From Apoda limacodes (taxonomy: Eukaryota; Arthropoda; Insecta; Lepidoptera; Limacodidae), in NCBI GenBank assembly GCA_946406115.1, contig OX291551.1, positions 9,610,001-9,674,000 of the forward strand: 64,000 bases of DNA, read 5' to 3'. The translations under genes and the position numbers were made by a program. Position 1 is the stretch's first letter, and the number at the start of each line of letters is the position of its first letter. The notes beneath the pieces were generated by a model that ran no database searches, was not told the origin of the DNA, and saw only the letters and a program-made list of their open reading frames with translations. This document shows, piece after piece, positions 46,482 to 61,400 of this stretch.

Positions 46482-49400
46482 GTATTGTTCGTAGCAATTT
46501 CGTTCACTTATTAGCCTAACCTTTTTTTATCACAATCATCTTTTATCACAGTGTTAATGTTGATTTTTGATACTTTAGTCACTATCGAATATGAATGAGA
46601 GTGGGAGGACCTTCTACCACTAGCAGAGTCAATAAAGATTTTTACTTACCTATTCATTTTCAACAGTTCCGATGTTTTAATTTTTGTGTTAACCGACGAA
46701 AAACAAAAGATGTTGGTTCTCTTATTCAAAAATCGTAACATTCATAACTTTCATAACCTTATTTCGATTTTGATGTATTTTTTTGTTGAATAGAATATAC
46801 TTAGTTAGTGTTGACAACTTTTTATATTTAAATAAAATATACACAGGTTTACAGGAGCTGTTTAATGCGTATAGATTCATAAATAAAGTGTTCAGAAATA
46901 GATTTATTTTGCATTTTTTGTGCCACATCAATTTCGTCATCCGTCACGTCAAATATTGCGACAGAGGTCAGTGTGAACTTTGTTCCAGAAAATATACAAG
47001 TTTATTAAGATAATGTTGTTAGTTCATCCGATGTCGACAGCCAAAGGACCTTTTCAATAGTGGAAAGTCATAATTTACGTAGTGTATTTTAGCGTACTCT
47101 ATAAATTTGTATATACATATATAAAACAGTAAACTGACTGACTGACAAGTTCATCAATCAAGCTACAGCTCAAACTACTAAGTCAGACTTAAATTTTTGT
47201 ATGAATGTTCTTGTTATTACGTAGGCGAGCACTAAATAAGGATTTTGCAAAAATCATCCCCTAAGGGGGTACAATAGGGTGGTTGGAAATTGGTATGGAA
47301 ATCTGTCATTTTTGAAGTTCTTGGTCTTGAAGTTGAGAATTAATATTTATGTGTTTTACCGTTTTTGGAAAATAAACCCCTGAAGGGTAAAATAGGGGAT
47401 ATAATATAAGAATTTAGATTTTTTTTTGTGTCTGGAATTGAAATTTTGCATAGAAGTTTCTGATATAACGTACCCGAGTGGTTGCGGGTTGCAGCCCGAG
47501 CTGAAAGCGAGGGCGTCAATTAGCCGAGTGTTATTGAGCAACGCTCACGAGTGGCATATGATTGTTTTCAGCTCACTAGAAGGAAAGTAAATACTTATAT
47601 TAGTGTTAAGTAAGTATAAAGTAGATATTTAATGGAATCTAATAGTTTAGATTTATTTTTTCAAAATTAAGGACTTAATTCATAGGCTCTCTTGTTCTTT
47701 TTTTTTAAAAAAACAGGAAAGGAAAAGTGGAAAAAGAAAAATGAAAAGAAAAAATAATTTACAATTATATCGAGTTTAGCATAAAATAAAGTTTCTCATT
47801 CAGAGATGCTGAAAAAGTATAATTTGTATAGGCAATCTAGCAGTCTATGTATGTTTCATAATTGCTTACGCTACTCATCATGTTTTGACAACATTAGGGA
47901 TCCCTAGCTTCGTGTGAGTGGTCCGCATATAGGCTACGTGACATCCTGAAAAATCCAATACTCAATTTATTTATTTTTGCACTTTTACTGAATTCAAGAT
48001 ACTTTAGAAGAAATTAATCCTTGTAAATGACCTTTTCGATCGTAATCATAATATACAGGTAATTTTTTCATATTACTCGGGTTTAGTTTCCGGCTCAAAC
48101 AGTTTAGTAGTCTTTATATAATTAATAATAGTCGGTAGTGAGGGTTCGATTCCCGCATTGGACAAACATTAATGTAATAAAAAAAAAACATTTGTGTTTG
48201 TGTTGAGTCTGGGTGTATATATGTATAATAAGTATATATTTACAAAAAAAAAAGTAATATATATGTATCTGTATCCGCTGTCTGGTACCCATAACACAAG
48301 CTTTGCTTATTTTGGGGTCAGATGGCGCTGTGTGTAATGTCCACAAATATTATTATTATTATTGTTGAAAAATGATTTGAGTCAAAAACGCTATTAAAAG
48401 GTCGAATACCATTCGAAAAAAGAATACAGGAAGGACATAGGTGCCGGATTGCTGATAACTTTTTTTAAAAAAAAAACATGTTTTAGGATAGATAAGGCGA
48501 CAATAACTTCATATACGATTTTCTTTGCATGGACCGTATAAGCACGCAGTCGCTCACAAATAGTACCTACAAGATATTTTCTTGTTGATCGACCCCACTG
48601 CCAAACCTCGGGCGATGGATCAAAAAAAAGGAAGGAACGCGGGAACTTTTTCATCTTATTTTTATATTAAATTTAATTCTGTTATTTGATTTTATTTTAA
48701 TTACTGTCCGAATATGAATAACATAACAGTTAACATAAAATAATCTTCGACATTTTTAAATTTTAACATTTTTACTTTTATTACACAACTATTGTATTAT
48801 ATGTCTGTTCAATTTTAACATCAACGTACATCGATACTTAAATGACAATTATTAAAATACAAATCAGAATAATTAATTATTAGTACATATAATAATTGAT
48901 TTAAGATTGTACACCGCCGGTACTAATTATTGATTAAATGTATTCAGCCCAATTGTACAATACCGAATAACAACTTATTTATACATTTATTTTAAAGACA
49001 TGTGCTTCACTCCAACGGGAAACCCTGGTAATTGCATCCCACAAATGAACTGTCCGTCATATGTGGATGCCACGTTGCGTTTTGCAAACCAGCTGCTTAA
49101 AGGAGAACTTGAAGGTGTAAACGAAGTGTCTAACTTCATAAAACAATCCCAATGTGGTATAAATGAAGGTGGAAGCATAAATGTTTGTTGCGGAACTATG
49201 TCAACTATTTCTTCTGAAGATGTAATATCTTCGTCTACAACAACAGTAAGTAAATAACTATACAATTAGAAATTACGAGAATACGATTCGCAGGTCCTTG
49301 CAGCTTCAGTTTCTATGATTATTTTTATATTGTATATTTGTATATTGAATTTTTTTGCTTTACTTTACTTGCTTATCTTTTACTGATTAAACATTGGAAA

Positions 49401-52400
49401 ATTTTGAAGACATGATCTCAAGCCGAATTCATGTCTGTGGTTTACTAGTTTCCTGAAAAATGATTTCATATATTTTTTGAAGACTTTGTATAGAAATTAT
49501 TTCATAGAACACTGACACACTGCAGACCTAGATATTTATTCCTTGAACATATCTTCGGAATTTCGTGGTATTTTTTTTATTGCCAAAAATAAATAAGTAA
49601 TTTCTTTAGGTATAAGCACTCTGAGATGCGCCGGAAATCGATTTTTTTAATTTTTAATTTTGTTCACGTTCACCTATCTACAAATTTTTGGCACTCCCGC
49701 GCGTTCCTCCACTGTACTTTATGAGACTGTATAGTCTAAATAAATTAACTGTTTTATATGTTTTTGTAATGTTGGCATAGTTTGTTGTTTACTAACACAT
49801 AGTAAATGACAGTTTTTTTGTGCACCTACTTACTCACAAACTTGTACACATTTTGGTGTTTTGTAGGACGCAGTACAAAACCTTGGCATGACCTATAAAG
49901 TACAATAGTTGCAAACTCTTATAGCGGCTATATAACGTTAATATAAAAATACCGTACATAGGTAGTTTCAAGTATACTTTTGTCTTTGACTATAGTGTAC
50001 CATAGGACTATAACTAGACTATAGGATATATCTACGAAATTGTATTTTCATAGATATTTCGACATTTTCAGTCGTTATCATTGTATTTATTATTACGATT
50101 AGCTTATCTTATAAAATAAATAGAAGTAAAAAATGTTTTTTGTTTCGGTCTTTCTTTTTAAATAGAACCTGGATGCAACTTAGCTAACTAACATTGCCAA
50201 AATATCAGTGTTTTTGTTTTTATATAACACATGGTTTAAATAAAATACTGTTTTCTTCGATAATGATATATTTCTATTCAATAATAATAAATAAATAATG
50301 AATATCCATAAAACATTAAGCGGGAAACAAATAAATCAATTTTCTTTAATGGTACTTTATAATGAGAGCACGTTAAGAGTATCGTTCGCAGCGCGCTCCA
50401 TACAACAGGATTTTCCTCCTATGATGCATATCAATCCCTCAAACTCAATGTTTTTTTTTTAACAAGACAAGACAACTTATATCTAGGTCTGTGTTGTTTC
50501 AGTTTTACGTTATATTGTGTAGTTCTAAAATTATTAGAGTCCAAAAACTTGTAATTTTAAAGCACCACAGACCTAGATAATATATTTCTAAATAAAAAAC
50601 TTTACTGTCATTCTTACTAAATTAAATGAATAAACACAATAATTCGAAACACATAAATCATTAGTCAAATTTGCAAAAATCGAATTCTGTGTGACGCTGG
50701 CTCGCTTGACAAACACGGGGGGCTAGAGACGGGGGAGGCGAGGCGAGGCAGCAAATTCAGTCGCCGGCCGTCCGTGAGCGAATCTTCACTTGTACAGCGT
50801 TTGACGTAAGTAGGTAGGTACCTAAGGAAACAATTACGAAAATATCACTGTTGCATGTTTCGTTTCGCAGCAAGTTAATTAGATTTTTTTGACTTATAAC
50901 TAGGTACCTATTTAGCGTAATCTATATAAATAATAATGAATCGCAAAATTTGTTGCCAAGCGCAAAACTCGAAGACGGCTGGACCTATTCGGCCAATTTT
51001 TTTTTTTGTTGTGTTTGTTAGGGCAAGGTTTTCATGAAAGAACAAAACGGTCAAGTGCGAGTTGGATTCGCGCACTAAGACTAAACCGATTTTAATGAAA
51101 CTTTGGTAAGTTGTTATGCACACGCCGGGGAAGGTTTCTGAGAAAGAAAAGAAGGGTCAAGTGCGCGTCAAACAGGGTCAAGTGCGAGTTAAACCGATTT
51201 TAACGGAATTTTGGTAAGTTGTTTTGCACACGCAGGGGAAGGTTTCTGAGAAAGAAAAAAGCGTCAAGTGCGAATCGGAATCGCGCCCTAAGGAAAACTC
51301 GAAGACGGCTGGACCAATTCGGGTAATTTGTTTTGTTGTGTTTGATAGTGTTAGGGCAAGGTTTTTATGAAAGAAAAACGGTCAAGTGCGAGTCGGACTC
51401 CCACTTTAAGGGTGAACTGATTTTAATGAAATTGTTATGCACATGTCGGGGAAGGTTTCTGAATTAGTACAACCCTTTCTCAATTGGTTGGTGCGACAGT
51501 TGTTTGCCGGGTCAGCTAGTAATACCTATAAAGAGCACTGCCTAGAACGTGCAAAATAATAGTAGGTACCTAACTGTAATTAAAAGTGTTACCATTTGAA
51601 TTGCAATTTATTGAACCTCGATCAGACAGGATCATGAGTAAATTACACTTATATAATACTAGCTTTTGCCCGCGTTATCGGTGTCGAATTCCAACTACAA
51701 CTCCTCACTTATAGAAAAATAAACCGACTAACACTTGACGTTTTTAAGTAGCTTATGTCCTTCTTCGGGACTCAAACTATCTCCATGCCAAATTTGACCG
51801 CAGTTCCCCCCGCCCTGAATAAGGTTATCGTTGTAAGATTTCAACGGCAACTCCTTAATTATAAAAAAACCAACTCACACTTGACGTATTCAAGTAGCCT
51901 GTCCTTTCTCGGAAGTTAAACTATCTCCATGCTAAATTTCATCTTAATCAGTACAGCTGTTTAAGCGTGAAGAGGTACAATCAGACAGATTTACTTTCGC
52001 ATTTATAATATTAGTATGGATTTTTATAATGAATACATACCTATTAAATATTTGCCGTATGATACCTATTTTCAAAATAATTGTACCTACATCTACTGTG
52101 AACAATGTGTCACTAAGATTGAAAGTCTAGAAAGAGATTTCCAATTATTCCTAAGTAAAATAGAACAGTAATATTTTTTTTTTAAAGATTAAAAAATAAA
52201 TTAATTATTATATATTAAAAATTGGCAAACAAGCTAACGGTCCGCCTGATAGTAAGCGGTCACCATAGCCTATGGACGCTTGTAACATTTCCATAATACA
52301 ACCTTCTTTTACTCTAATATCGGCCAGTAAAGAATGTTCTAAATCGTAAACAAAAAAATGCATTATTAGTCATTGTTATTTAAAATTGAAAGTTGTATTA

Positions 52401-55400
52401 AAATAGAAACTATATTAGGTTATATAGGTATTTTCTTATGATTTTCATGTAAAAACTGAATTTGATGAATGATATAAAATTATTAAATTTGCTATATTAT
52501 TATTAAAAAATAAATTACTAATGTGGCAAACTGCATTGTTTATTTTAACAAATAATTATGAACACACTGTCCTACACAGTTACATGAAAAGACTTATTTA
52601 TTATTTTGAACATACAATTTTTCATCAAAACAGGCCGTGATTTTTATAGTCTAATAGAATAGTATAACTAACATCAAAAGGCTGCTGAACTTTGGTCATT
52701 CAATTAACGGGTATGGAACGCCTTATAGACTTTAAGAGCCCTAACTTAGGATACTAATAAATTTTGAAATTGCTGTCATCCCCCTTGTTTCGGCCGCAGG
52801 CCAACATAAGGGGTTTTGTAATAAAATAAGAATCCTATCATGGGCCCCGTTATTTCTCAGTAACAAATTAAAGTAAGCAACTGAAATAAAAAAAAAACTT
52901 TTACATTACTTTTTACTGTTCGGAAGCAGTAAGAAAACTATTGCAAGCTATTTATTTCACCATTATTAAATTTATATTTATGTATTGTAAATATCTACCT
53001 ACTTAATGAGTATTTTTCAAAACAATTGTACTTCACGAAATAACGTTACGAAATTGTTGATGAAGTTAAGTACTACATTATAACTTTTAAAAAACGTGTT
53101 CACTGCCTACTGATAAAATGATGAAATGAAAGGTTATGATAAAGATTATGTAAAGCGCAGCACAGTGCAATTCTGTAACTAATTTGGCAAAAAACTTCAA
53201 CGGATACCAATCTGGAACAGCTTACAATAGTTTTCTTACTGATTCCGGACAGTTAAATAGCAATGTAAAAGATCTTTTTTGTCTTAATTTAATTCGGTAA
53301 ATATAAATTAGGATTCTTGTTTTATTACAAAACCCTAATGTCGGTCTGCGGCCAAGACAAGGCAGATGACAGCAATTTTATAATTTTAATGGATTTATTA
53401 GTATCCTTAGTAAGGGCTTTTAAATACCCGTTAATTGAATAACCAAAGTTCGGCCGCCTCAAAATGTTAGTTATACTATTTTAATAAGCTATAAAAATCA
53501 CGGCCGAAATTAGGCTGCTCTAACAAACTAAGCTTGGCCAGCTTCATTTTTTTCCATGTAATACAGTATGTTAAAATACTAAATAAGTGTATTCATGTAA
53601 CTGTGTAGAACAGTGTGTTTATATTTTTTTGCTATAAAACACAATGCTGTTTATCACATTCAAACTAGTTACCGTTGGAAATTTAAACAATTTATTTTAT
53701 TTTATTATTATTGGTCAATTTTAAAAGGTATTATAAAGAGTTAAAGTTATGCATGGTAAAGTTTCAACTCAAATAATAATCATTTCTATTAATATATTGC
53801 CCTTTTTACGATTCGACATTAGGATATAAGATATAAATGTGGATAGAAGAAGGCCGTAGTTAGGTAAAGGATGGCCTATATTAGGGAAATTTGCCGTATA
53901 AAACTTTAAACGCTTATAATTCTTTGTCACGTTATTTAAGATGTTTATAATCACTATATATACTCAATAACATAAAGTGTAAATGTCAAATAGCCCGACA
54001 ATGCAAATTCAACGGTGGATAACTTCAAGGTTTAGGTATGGTTAGGACTGAAAGTTGCATTTCACGTAAAGGGGCCGACATTTAGGTGTTTTACCCTACG
54101 CCATTTCAAAAAATACTTACTACGAATATTGTTTATGAGTGACAACCTTTATAGATTATTTTGGTATTATTAATTATCTATTGACTGCCAATGTTACATT
54201 TATGTTACCTTTCATTTCTTTAGTCAGTCAGTTTAAGTTTTTTTAAAAGTTACAACTTACTACTTAACTTCATCAAAAATTTCGTAACGTACAATTAATT
54301 CGAAAAATACTAATTTAGTAGTCTATTAGTACCTATAATATATAAGTATAATTTAAAAATGGTGAAAGGTAAGTAAATATTTGTACTTACATTTTACCAT
54401 TATTAACATTACTAGCTGCTGCCCGCGACGTCGTCTGCGTGAACTCTATACAGCATCAAAAATACCTATGATTATGCCTTTTAAAATAATATTCATTTAC
54501 CCGTTTCTTCTTTACATTTCATATCTACAGGAAGTCCATTAACAGAGGGAGACTGTCTTTTGTAAAATTGACCTTCAAAAAGTGCTGATTTTCAGCCTGC
54601 TTTGAATAAACGACTTTATGGTGATTCTGCTGAATTAAGTCATAAGTTGTGACTGAAGCAGATGGAAAAAAAAAGAATAAAGAATACAGAATATAGTAAA
54701 AATACATACTTCTAGGACTTCTCGATAAACAACATTAGTGGTTTGGCTCTCCGCAGCCAAAATGTAAAGTTTTCTAGGCATTTTGATGATTTTAAGTTTG
54801 AAAGATAACAGAAAATAATTTACACACTGAGAATTTACACACATAATAATGATAGCTAAGCAGTAGTCCGATTGAAGTTTATTTAAGTCTATATTTATTT
54901 ATTGTACAGGAAAATGTTTTCACGTTAAATTCGACCAAGTACACGATAACTTATAGCAACGTAGGTAACCCCAGTTTCTACAGGTTGAGGCGGCGACATC
55001 TGTACTCATAACATCACTTTTTGTGAACAAAACTATAGCGCGATCTAATTCGACGCAATCGCCATCTAGTTAGCAAATAGAAAACCTTTTTCATATGGTA
55101 AAAATTATAACACATCTAAGTTATGACTTTACACGATTTTTTAACACAAAAAAAAACAACCGGCTTCAAAAAGATGCAATAAAAAGGTAAAAATAATTAC
55201 TAATTTCCAAAAATCTGAACTGAATTACAGTTTAACGTTGGTGTCATGCAAGCAAAGTGTGTTATAAACTGTGACATAGGTACATAGACACAAACCTGTA
55301 ATTCAGCTCAGATTTTTATCTTTTTAGTGCATCTTTTTGAAGCTGGTTGTTTTTTTTTTGTTAAAAAGATTTTTTTTCTTTTGAGTGGCGAATTGCTTTT

Positions 55401-58400
55401 TATTTCTTGTACACTAAAAGCATCCATACTCGTAACAAAGGTTTATACAATCATCAACATAAAAGGCGTTTTACCAGTTCCAAATTCACATTAATTATTT
55501 TTTTTCTACAAAAGTTTTAGTTTTAAATTCACCATAATAATATAGGACCACCTGGAAAGTATTACCTTTTAAATAAAAAAAGAATTTCTCGAATCGGTCC
55601 AGGCGTCTTCGAGAAATCGGGTAACATACATAAAAAAAAAGATTCCGACGAATTGAGAATCTCCTCCTTTTTTGATGTTGTTAATAAATGGCTACGTGTG
55701 AGTGGAAAAAATCTAGCTAGTTCCACATCTCACTTAAGTTTATATGCGACATGAAATTTGATTACACGTTCTTACAGAATGCGTTGCAGAAATAAAGGTT
55801 CACTGCTCGTTACCCGTAGGTGATAGCGTGATAATATGTAGCCTTTATGTTGACTCGACTTCTTAATAATATTCGTTCCAAATTTGAAGTAAAAATATGC
55901 AGTACTTTTTGAGTTTATCCCGGACATACATTCAGACAAACAGACAAAAAATCTAAAAACTATATTTTTGGCATCGGTATCGATTGTAGATCACACCCCA
56001 AGTATTCTTTTAAAAAAATATTCAATTTTCCAATTCAATTTGACTTTCCTACCATTTAATTATATGTAATTAAATGTTAATTTAAGATTATGATTTTGAA
56101 GTAAATTTTAAAAAAGGATACCGTATGTGTGGGTAAGAATATTACGAGGTACCGAGTTACCTACCTATTTTATTATCGTCCTGGCTGGTCTCCGTGAAAA
56201 GATAAATGAATGTTAGCTCAGAAACTTCCTCCTATTTTAATATTGAGTCCTGCCTATAAATAAAGAATTTTTCAAAAAAAAAACTCGCATAACCTTTAGG
56301 GTAAAACGAGGCGAATCGGATCAATTTTTATTTGAGAACGTGAAAATCATACTTAAGTGTAATAAATTTAACTTTTTTTGACAAAATGGTAATCATTAAC
56401 CATCCAGCTACGCAATATACGTTTTCGAACTCAAATTGTTAATAAATTCTTCAAAATAATAACAAAAAACATGAAAGACAGAAATATCCGAATCGCCCCA
56501 ATTCTTGGGGCGAATGGGATCATACACAACATATATCGAAATTAAATTTCAATGAATACTATAAACTTTGGAATCATTGACAATATTTTGATAATGACTA
56601 ATAACATCAATTTTAATCTGAAGCACATAAATCACATATATGAGGGTCTTTTTTCCCTCCCATATCAATACATTTTTCGTGGCATCATTCTTCGTATGCA
56701 CGTTAGGTTAACTTTTTGGAGAGAACCTTATAAACGGCTTCTCTCATTTTTTCTTGACACTATTCTCCCGCATTTGTCTTTCTTTTGTACGTGCGAACCA
56801 TCTGCAATAAAATAAAATGTATAAATATTCAGAAATACAAAAAAAATACACTTTGAAATAATGATCCCATTCGCCCCCGATGACGTGATCCGAAAAACCC
56901 CAAATTAATGACTTTTGAAATAAATATTTTACACATTAACCTATAATATTGTGCTCAAAAACTAAAATGTTTTCTTAAAAAGACTTCTTTCCAATTTAAA
57001 TTATTTCAAAGTTCTCACATAAATCCTTTGAGTGAAACAAAAAAACTGTAAGTACGTACCTTAGAAGAGCGCCAAAAATGTAACGCACACAAACACCCGA
57101 CTTGCTGGCAAGCAGCGCTGACACTGATTTACTAGTCGAATCAAAACACCACCGATGGTGGTAGGTGCGGGGTGAAAGCGGGGTCATAAGACGCCACTCG
57201 CAAGCATTCCGTTTCACGCGTTTTGAAAATATTAATGAATTTCTTATTTTGATCCGATTCACCAACTGATCCGATTCGCCTCGGTCTACCCTATAAGTTT
57301 GTATAGGTAGGCACCTAGCTATTTTCTCAGAGAGCGCGCCGAATAGAACGTCTAATACCTACTAAGGAATTGAGCAAATCGCATCAATGATTGATTAGTT
57401 TGATTACAGATAGCAAACACTCGTTGACAAAAGTATAGGATTGTTTTGTATTACCGTCAGTTAGGTCCAATGCTGGTCAATGCTGTGAGTATTTAACCTA
57501 TTCCATTACACTAATGACATTCTTTCATGCCTATAACTTTTGCTCAGGTAGCAATAAATTAACATAGTTTTATCGCAATCGGCAATCGGATAAACAATAT
57601 GGCAGCACATTAAATACTTATTAAATTGAAAAATTAATGATGATAATTCATTTATACTTCGTTAATGTTCAAAATATAGTATTTTTGGGTGAAAGTCATA
57701 TCGCTTATTATCAGAATACTGACGTTTCAGTTATCCGACAAAATCATACCAGAATAAAGGGAAAGGGGGTCTCACGCCCGCGTCGTGTGCGACAGGGACA
57801 GCAACATTTTAGCAAAAATGTAAAACGCGCGTGGGCGCCGCGAATTGTATTCTCTTGAATATCCTAAATACCTTACTTGATACAAAAAAAAATTAAACAT
57901 AACAGATAAAAGACACGGATAAAGGATATTGCCTTATTTTTTTAGATCGTGTATCTTTAAATTAAAAAAAAAAATATGGTATTCATTAAAGGTGCACGTC
58001 TAGCAATTAGTTTGATTAAAAACATTTAAATTTAACTAATTCACAACTATTATTTCTTTTACAGCAACAACCAGCTAAAGTTACTCAAACAACTAGCAAT
58101 AGTGAAGATGAAATTGACCCAGTTGTGGCAAAGGATTCGTACCCAGAACCCAGAAAAACGTGTGGAAAGACTTCAAACGGAGATCGCATAATAGGAGGAA
58201 CTGTTACGGATCTGGATGAATTTCCATGGATGGCCATTCTTCAGTACCGAAAAGGTATGCTTATTGTTTTTTAATCTTTTCTTTACTACTATATTTATCA
58301 CCTTCATAGTCATCGTATTAGTCGCAGGGCGTCCAATGCCTGATACATGACTCCTCTTAGATTTTTAAACCGATTTGGTGTAAGCCGCCTTAATCCAGCG

Positions 58401-61400
58401 GCTTTTTAACTTTTTATCAAGAAGACTATACCCAAACAGCAAAAGTAAGTCGTATAAAAGTCGAGAATATGTTTCTACTTCAATTGGAATTATTATTTCC
58501 ATTCTAAGGTACAGTAATTATCAGTGTGCAGTCTTTAATCTCTTACCATGTTATGATAAAATATTATTATTACCTTGCAATTCCGCTGAAAACAATTCAG
58601 TAGCACGAGGCATCTTCAGGAGCCACAAGTTGTGCGTGCGCTCTACCTTGACCAAAAAAAAAAATTTGAGTTTTGTTAGCAATTTATTGGTGTAGTGTTA
58701 AAGTGAAGTTGGCATCGTCCACATTAGGAGGGAGGTGCACTCCTTGACTTGTGGATGGTGTACTTCTGTACGTGAGTGCTACTAAATTGTTTTTAGCAGA
58801 ATTGCAATGTAATAATAATATTTTTTCATAATAATGAATTTCCGCAAAGTAACGCCTGATTCTATCAATACTCTTACCATGTTTTATTAAGGTTATTATT
58901 TACATAGACTTGTTCGTCACAAAAAACGTTCTACAAAGGTGGCGTTTCAGTTTGAAGTTTTAAATGTTTAATTTTATCTGAACTAATAATATGAGGTACA
59001 GTTCAGGATTGTACAGGAATAACTATGACCGAATACTACGTGAAAATATAAAGCTACAGCTATGGGAAACTACCCCATATAAGTCACGGAATTGCCGTAA
59101 CCTTCTTTTTTAAAACAACGTATTGCGAAAGGGTTGTACTAATTTAAACACCTTTCCCTTTCTACCCTTAGTGCGCGAGTACGGCTCGCACTTTTTTTCT
59201 AACGAACACGACAAAAAAATGAATTATCCAATTTAGTGCAGTCGTTCGGAAGTTATGGCGTGACCAAGGGAAACAGGGATTCATTTATATATATATATTT
59301 GCAGATAGAAGATTAGAAAAAGAAGAAAACAGACAGAAGGATATAGAAAAATAGTTGTAAATATTATAATAATAATATAATTAATTATAATTTTAATTTA
59401 GAACCCTGGACCCTGGAAAAAAGCATATACTTCGTTTGTCACTCTGAAACGAAGTCAAATATAATTACAGTGCAACGAACTGGTCCGGTCGTCAAAAATC
59501 TAATCTACAGTCACCGTATTAAAATGATGTGAAAGTCATTAGGTCAGAAAAGTTTGTTGTATTGTTAAGTAATCCTTTTTTTTCTAGCCCTAGATCCACC
59601 AGGCTATTTAAAATCTGCATGTGGCGGTTCATTGTTGAATAATCGTTACGTTATGACTGCTGCTCATTGTCTTGTCGGAAAAGTCGAAAGATTAGTTGGT
59701 AAATTGTAAGTAACATATTTTACTCAAATATACTTGTAATGTAATCCATATTTTGAATAGGCACCAGCAAAGTTGTATGAAAATTCATTGTTGGTAAGTT
59801 TACGCCTCCATCAGCTTCCTTTTAATAAATCATTATTGTCGAGTTTTGTTTTATAGGCCCCAGCAAAGTTGTATGAAATTTCATTGCTGGAAGTTTAAGC
59901 CCCTAAAAATTTTGTTTCAAAAAATCATTATTGTCTAGTTTTGTTTTATAGGCCTCAGCAAAGTTGTACCAAATTCCATTGCTGGTGAGTTTTAGCGACT
60001 AGCAATTAAAAATCTATTATTGTTGAGTTTTGTTCCACAAATAGTCAGGTGCAAAAACATTTTACTCCGAAATACTGGTAATGTAGTCATTATTTTGACA
60101 ACCTTTTTTGAGTAAAGCCGAACTTCCATCAAATCTTTATTTTATTTCTTTTATTTTACTTTATTACAGACCGCAGCAGTAATGTCCCTGCTATAAAAGT
60201 TATGAACCTTGATTCATTGTACTAAAACTCTTAAGCATTAAGAACCTTATTGTCCCAATACTATGTGTAAAAGACACCAGATAGTCACATTTTTTATATA
60301 GACACATACATGTTATAATTAAAAATACCCCGACTTTGTACTTTGCCAAATTATATGAAAACCGCGTGATTGGGTTCTAATACTAACAAATACTTAAGCT
60401 ACGAACACATTATGGTCGTCCAGCAGCAGCGGCTGACGATGGCGACTAAACATAATGCACGATTGTCAAGACTTCGGGACGTTATCTTCGGACATTTCTC
60501 TTCCGTCACTTTACAAAGAAAATGTCGTCGGGGAAACATGTTAAGCAGTGTTAGAAGAACGATTTATTTGAATTAAAAAAATTATAGGGTTGGGTCTGTG
60601 ACATAAATAAAAACCCGGCGATGTGCTTGTTGTACACTCATCAATTTACGGTTCCGAAGAATAAGAATTATTTCAAATATCTAAAAAACTTAAAAATATT
60701 TTAATAATAAACCAAATTGTGTTGAATATAACACGTGGTTTAAAAGTTAGCTTTATAATCAAAATATAAATATTTGAGTTTTTTTTAAAACATGTAATTT
60801 TCATTTTGAAGCCCTGTTCAACAAAATGGAGTGTATGAAAAAAAAAATTCAATCCCTTAACGAATGCAGCTAGCTCTTAACTATTTTTTCTTTTCATAGC
60901 CTGTCTACAACGGTAACAAAAGAAACTACTATCTTCTAATTTTAAAAAGGTACTGATGTCTTTGAACACCTTCTATGGGTTATTTGTTTGACCAGGGACA
61001 ACGTGCTTGCTCTAGGACGTCCAAGCTCACGTCAGTGTTTTACTAACACAACAGATAGTGTGCGACATTGTTGTGCATAATTTAGATCGCCAAGTACAAC
61101 CGCGGCTGATGGATGCGTTCAATAATGGTCGCAGCTCACTACTTCTACAGATCTTTGATCAAACTTAATTTTTATTAAAACTTTTATTATCAACTCATTT
61201 CCAGGACAAACATTCGTTTAGGTGAATATAATACAAACACAAATCTTGATTGTGTCGATAACGATTGTGCAGATCCACCTCAAGATATACCAGTACATGA
61301 TTTTTATCCACACCCTGGATTTTCAGAGTTTAGTAGAAACAAACAGGATGATATTGGACTTGTAAGACTAGCTCACAGGGCTAGTTATAATGGTAGGTAC

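Noticed and set aside
48119..48200. A tRNA gene
   Set aside because: A B box is present, but no A box, anticodon arm or cloverleaf can be drawn; the downstream sequence is SINE body.
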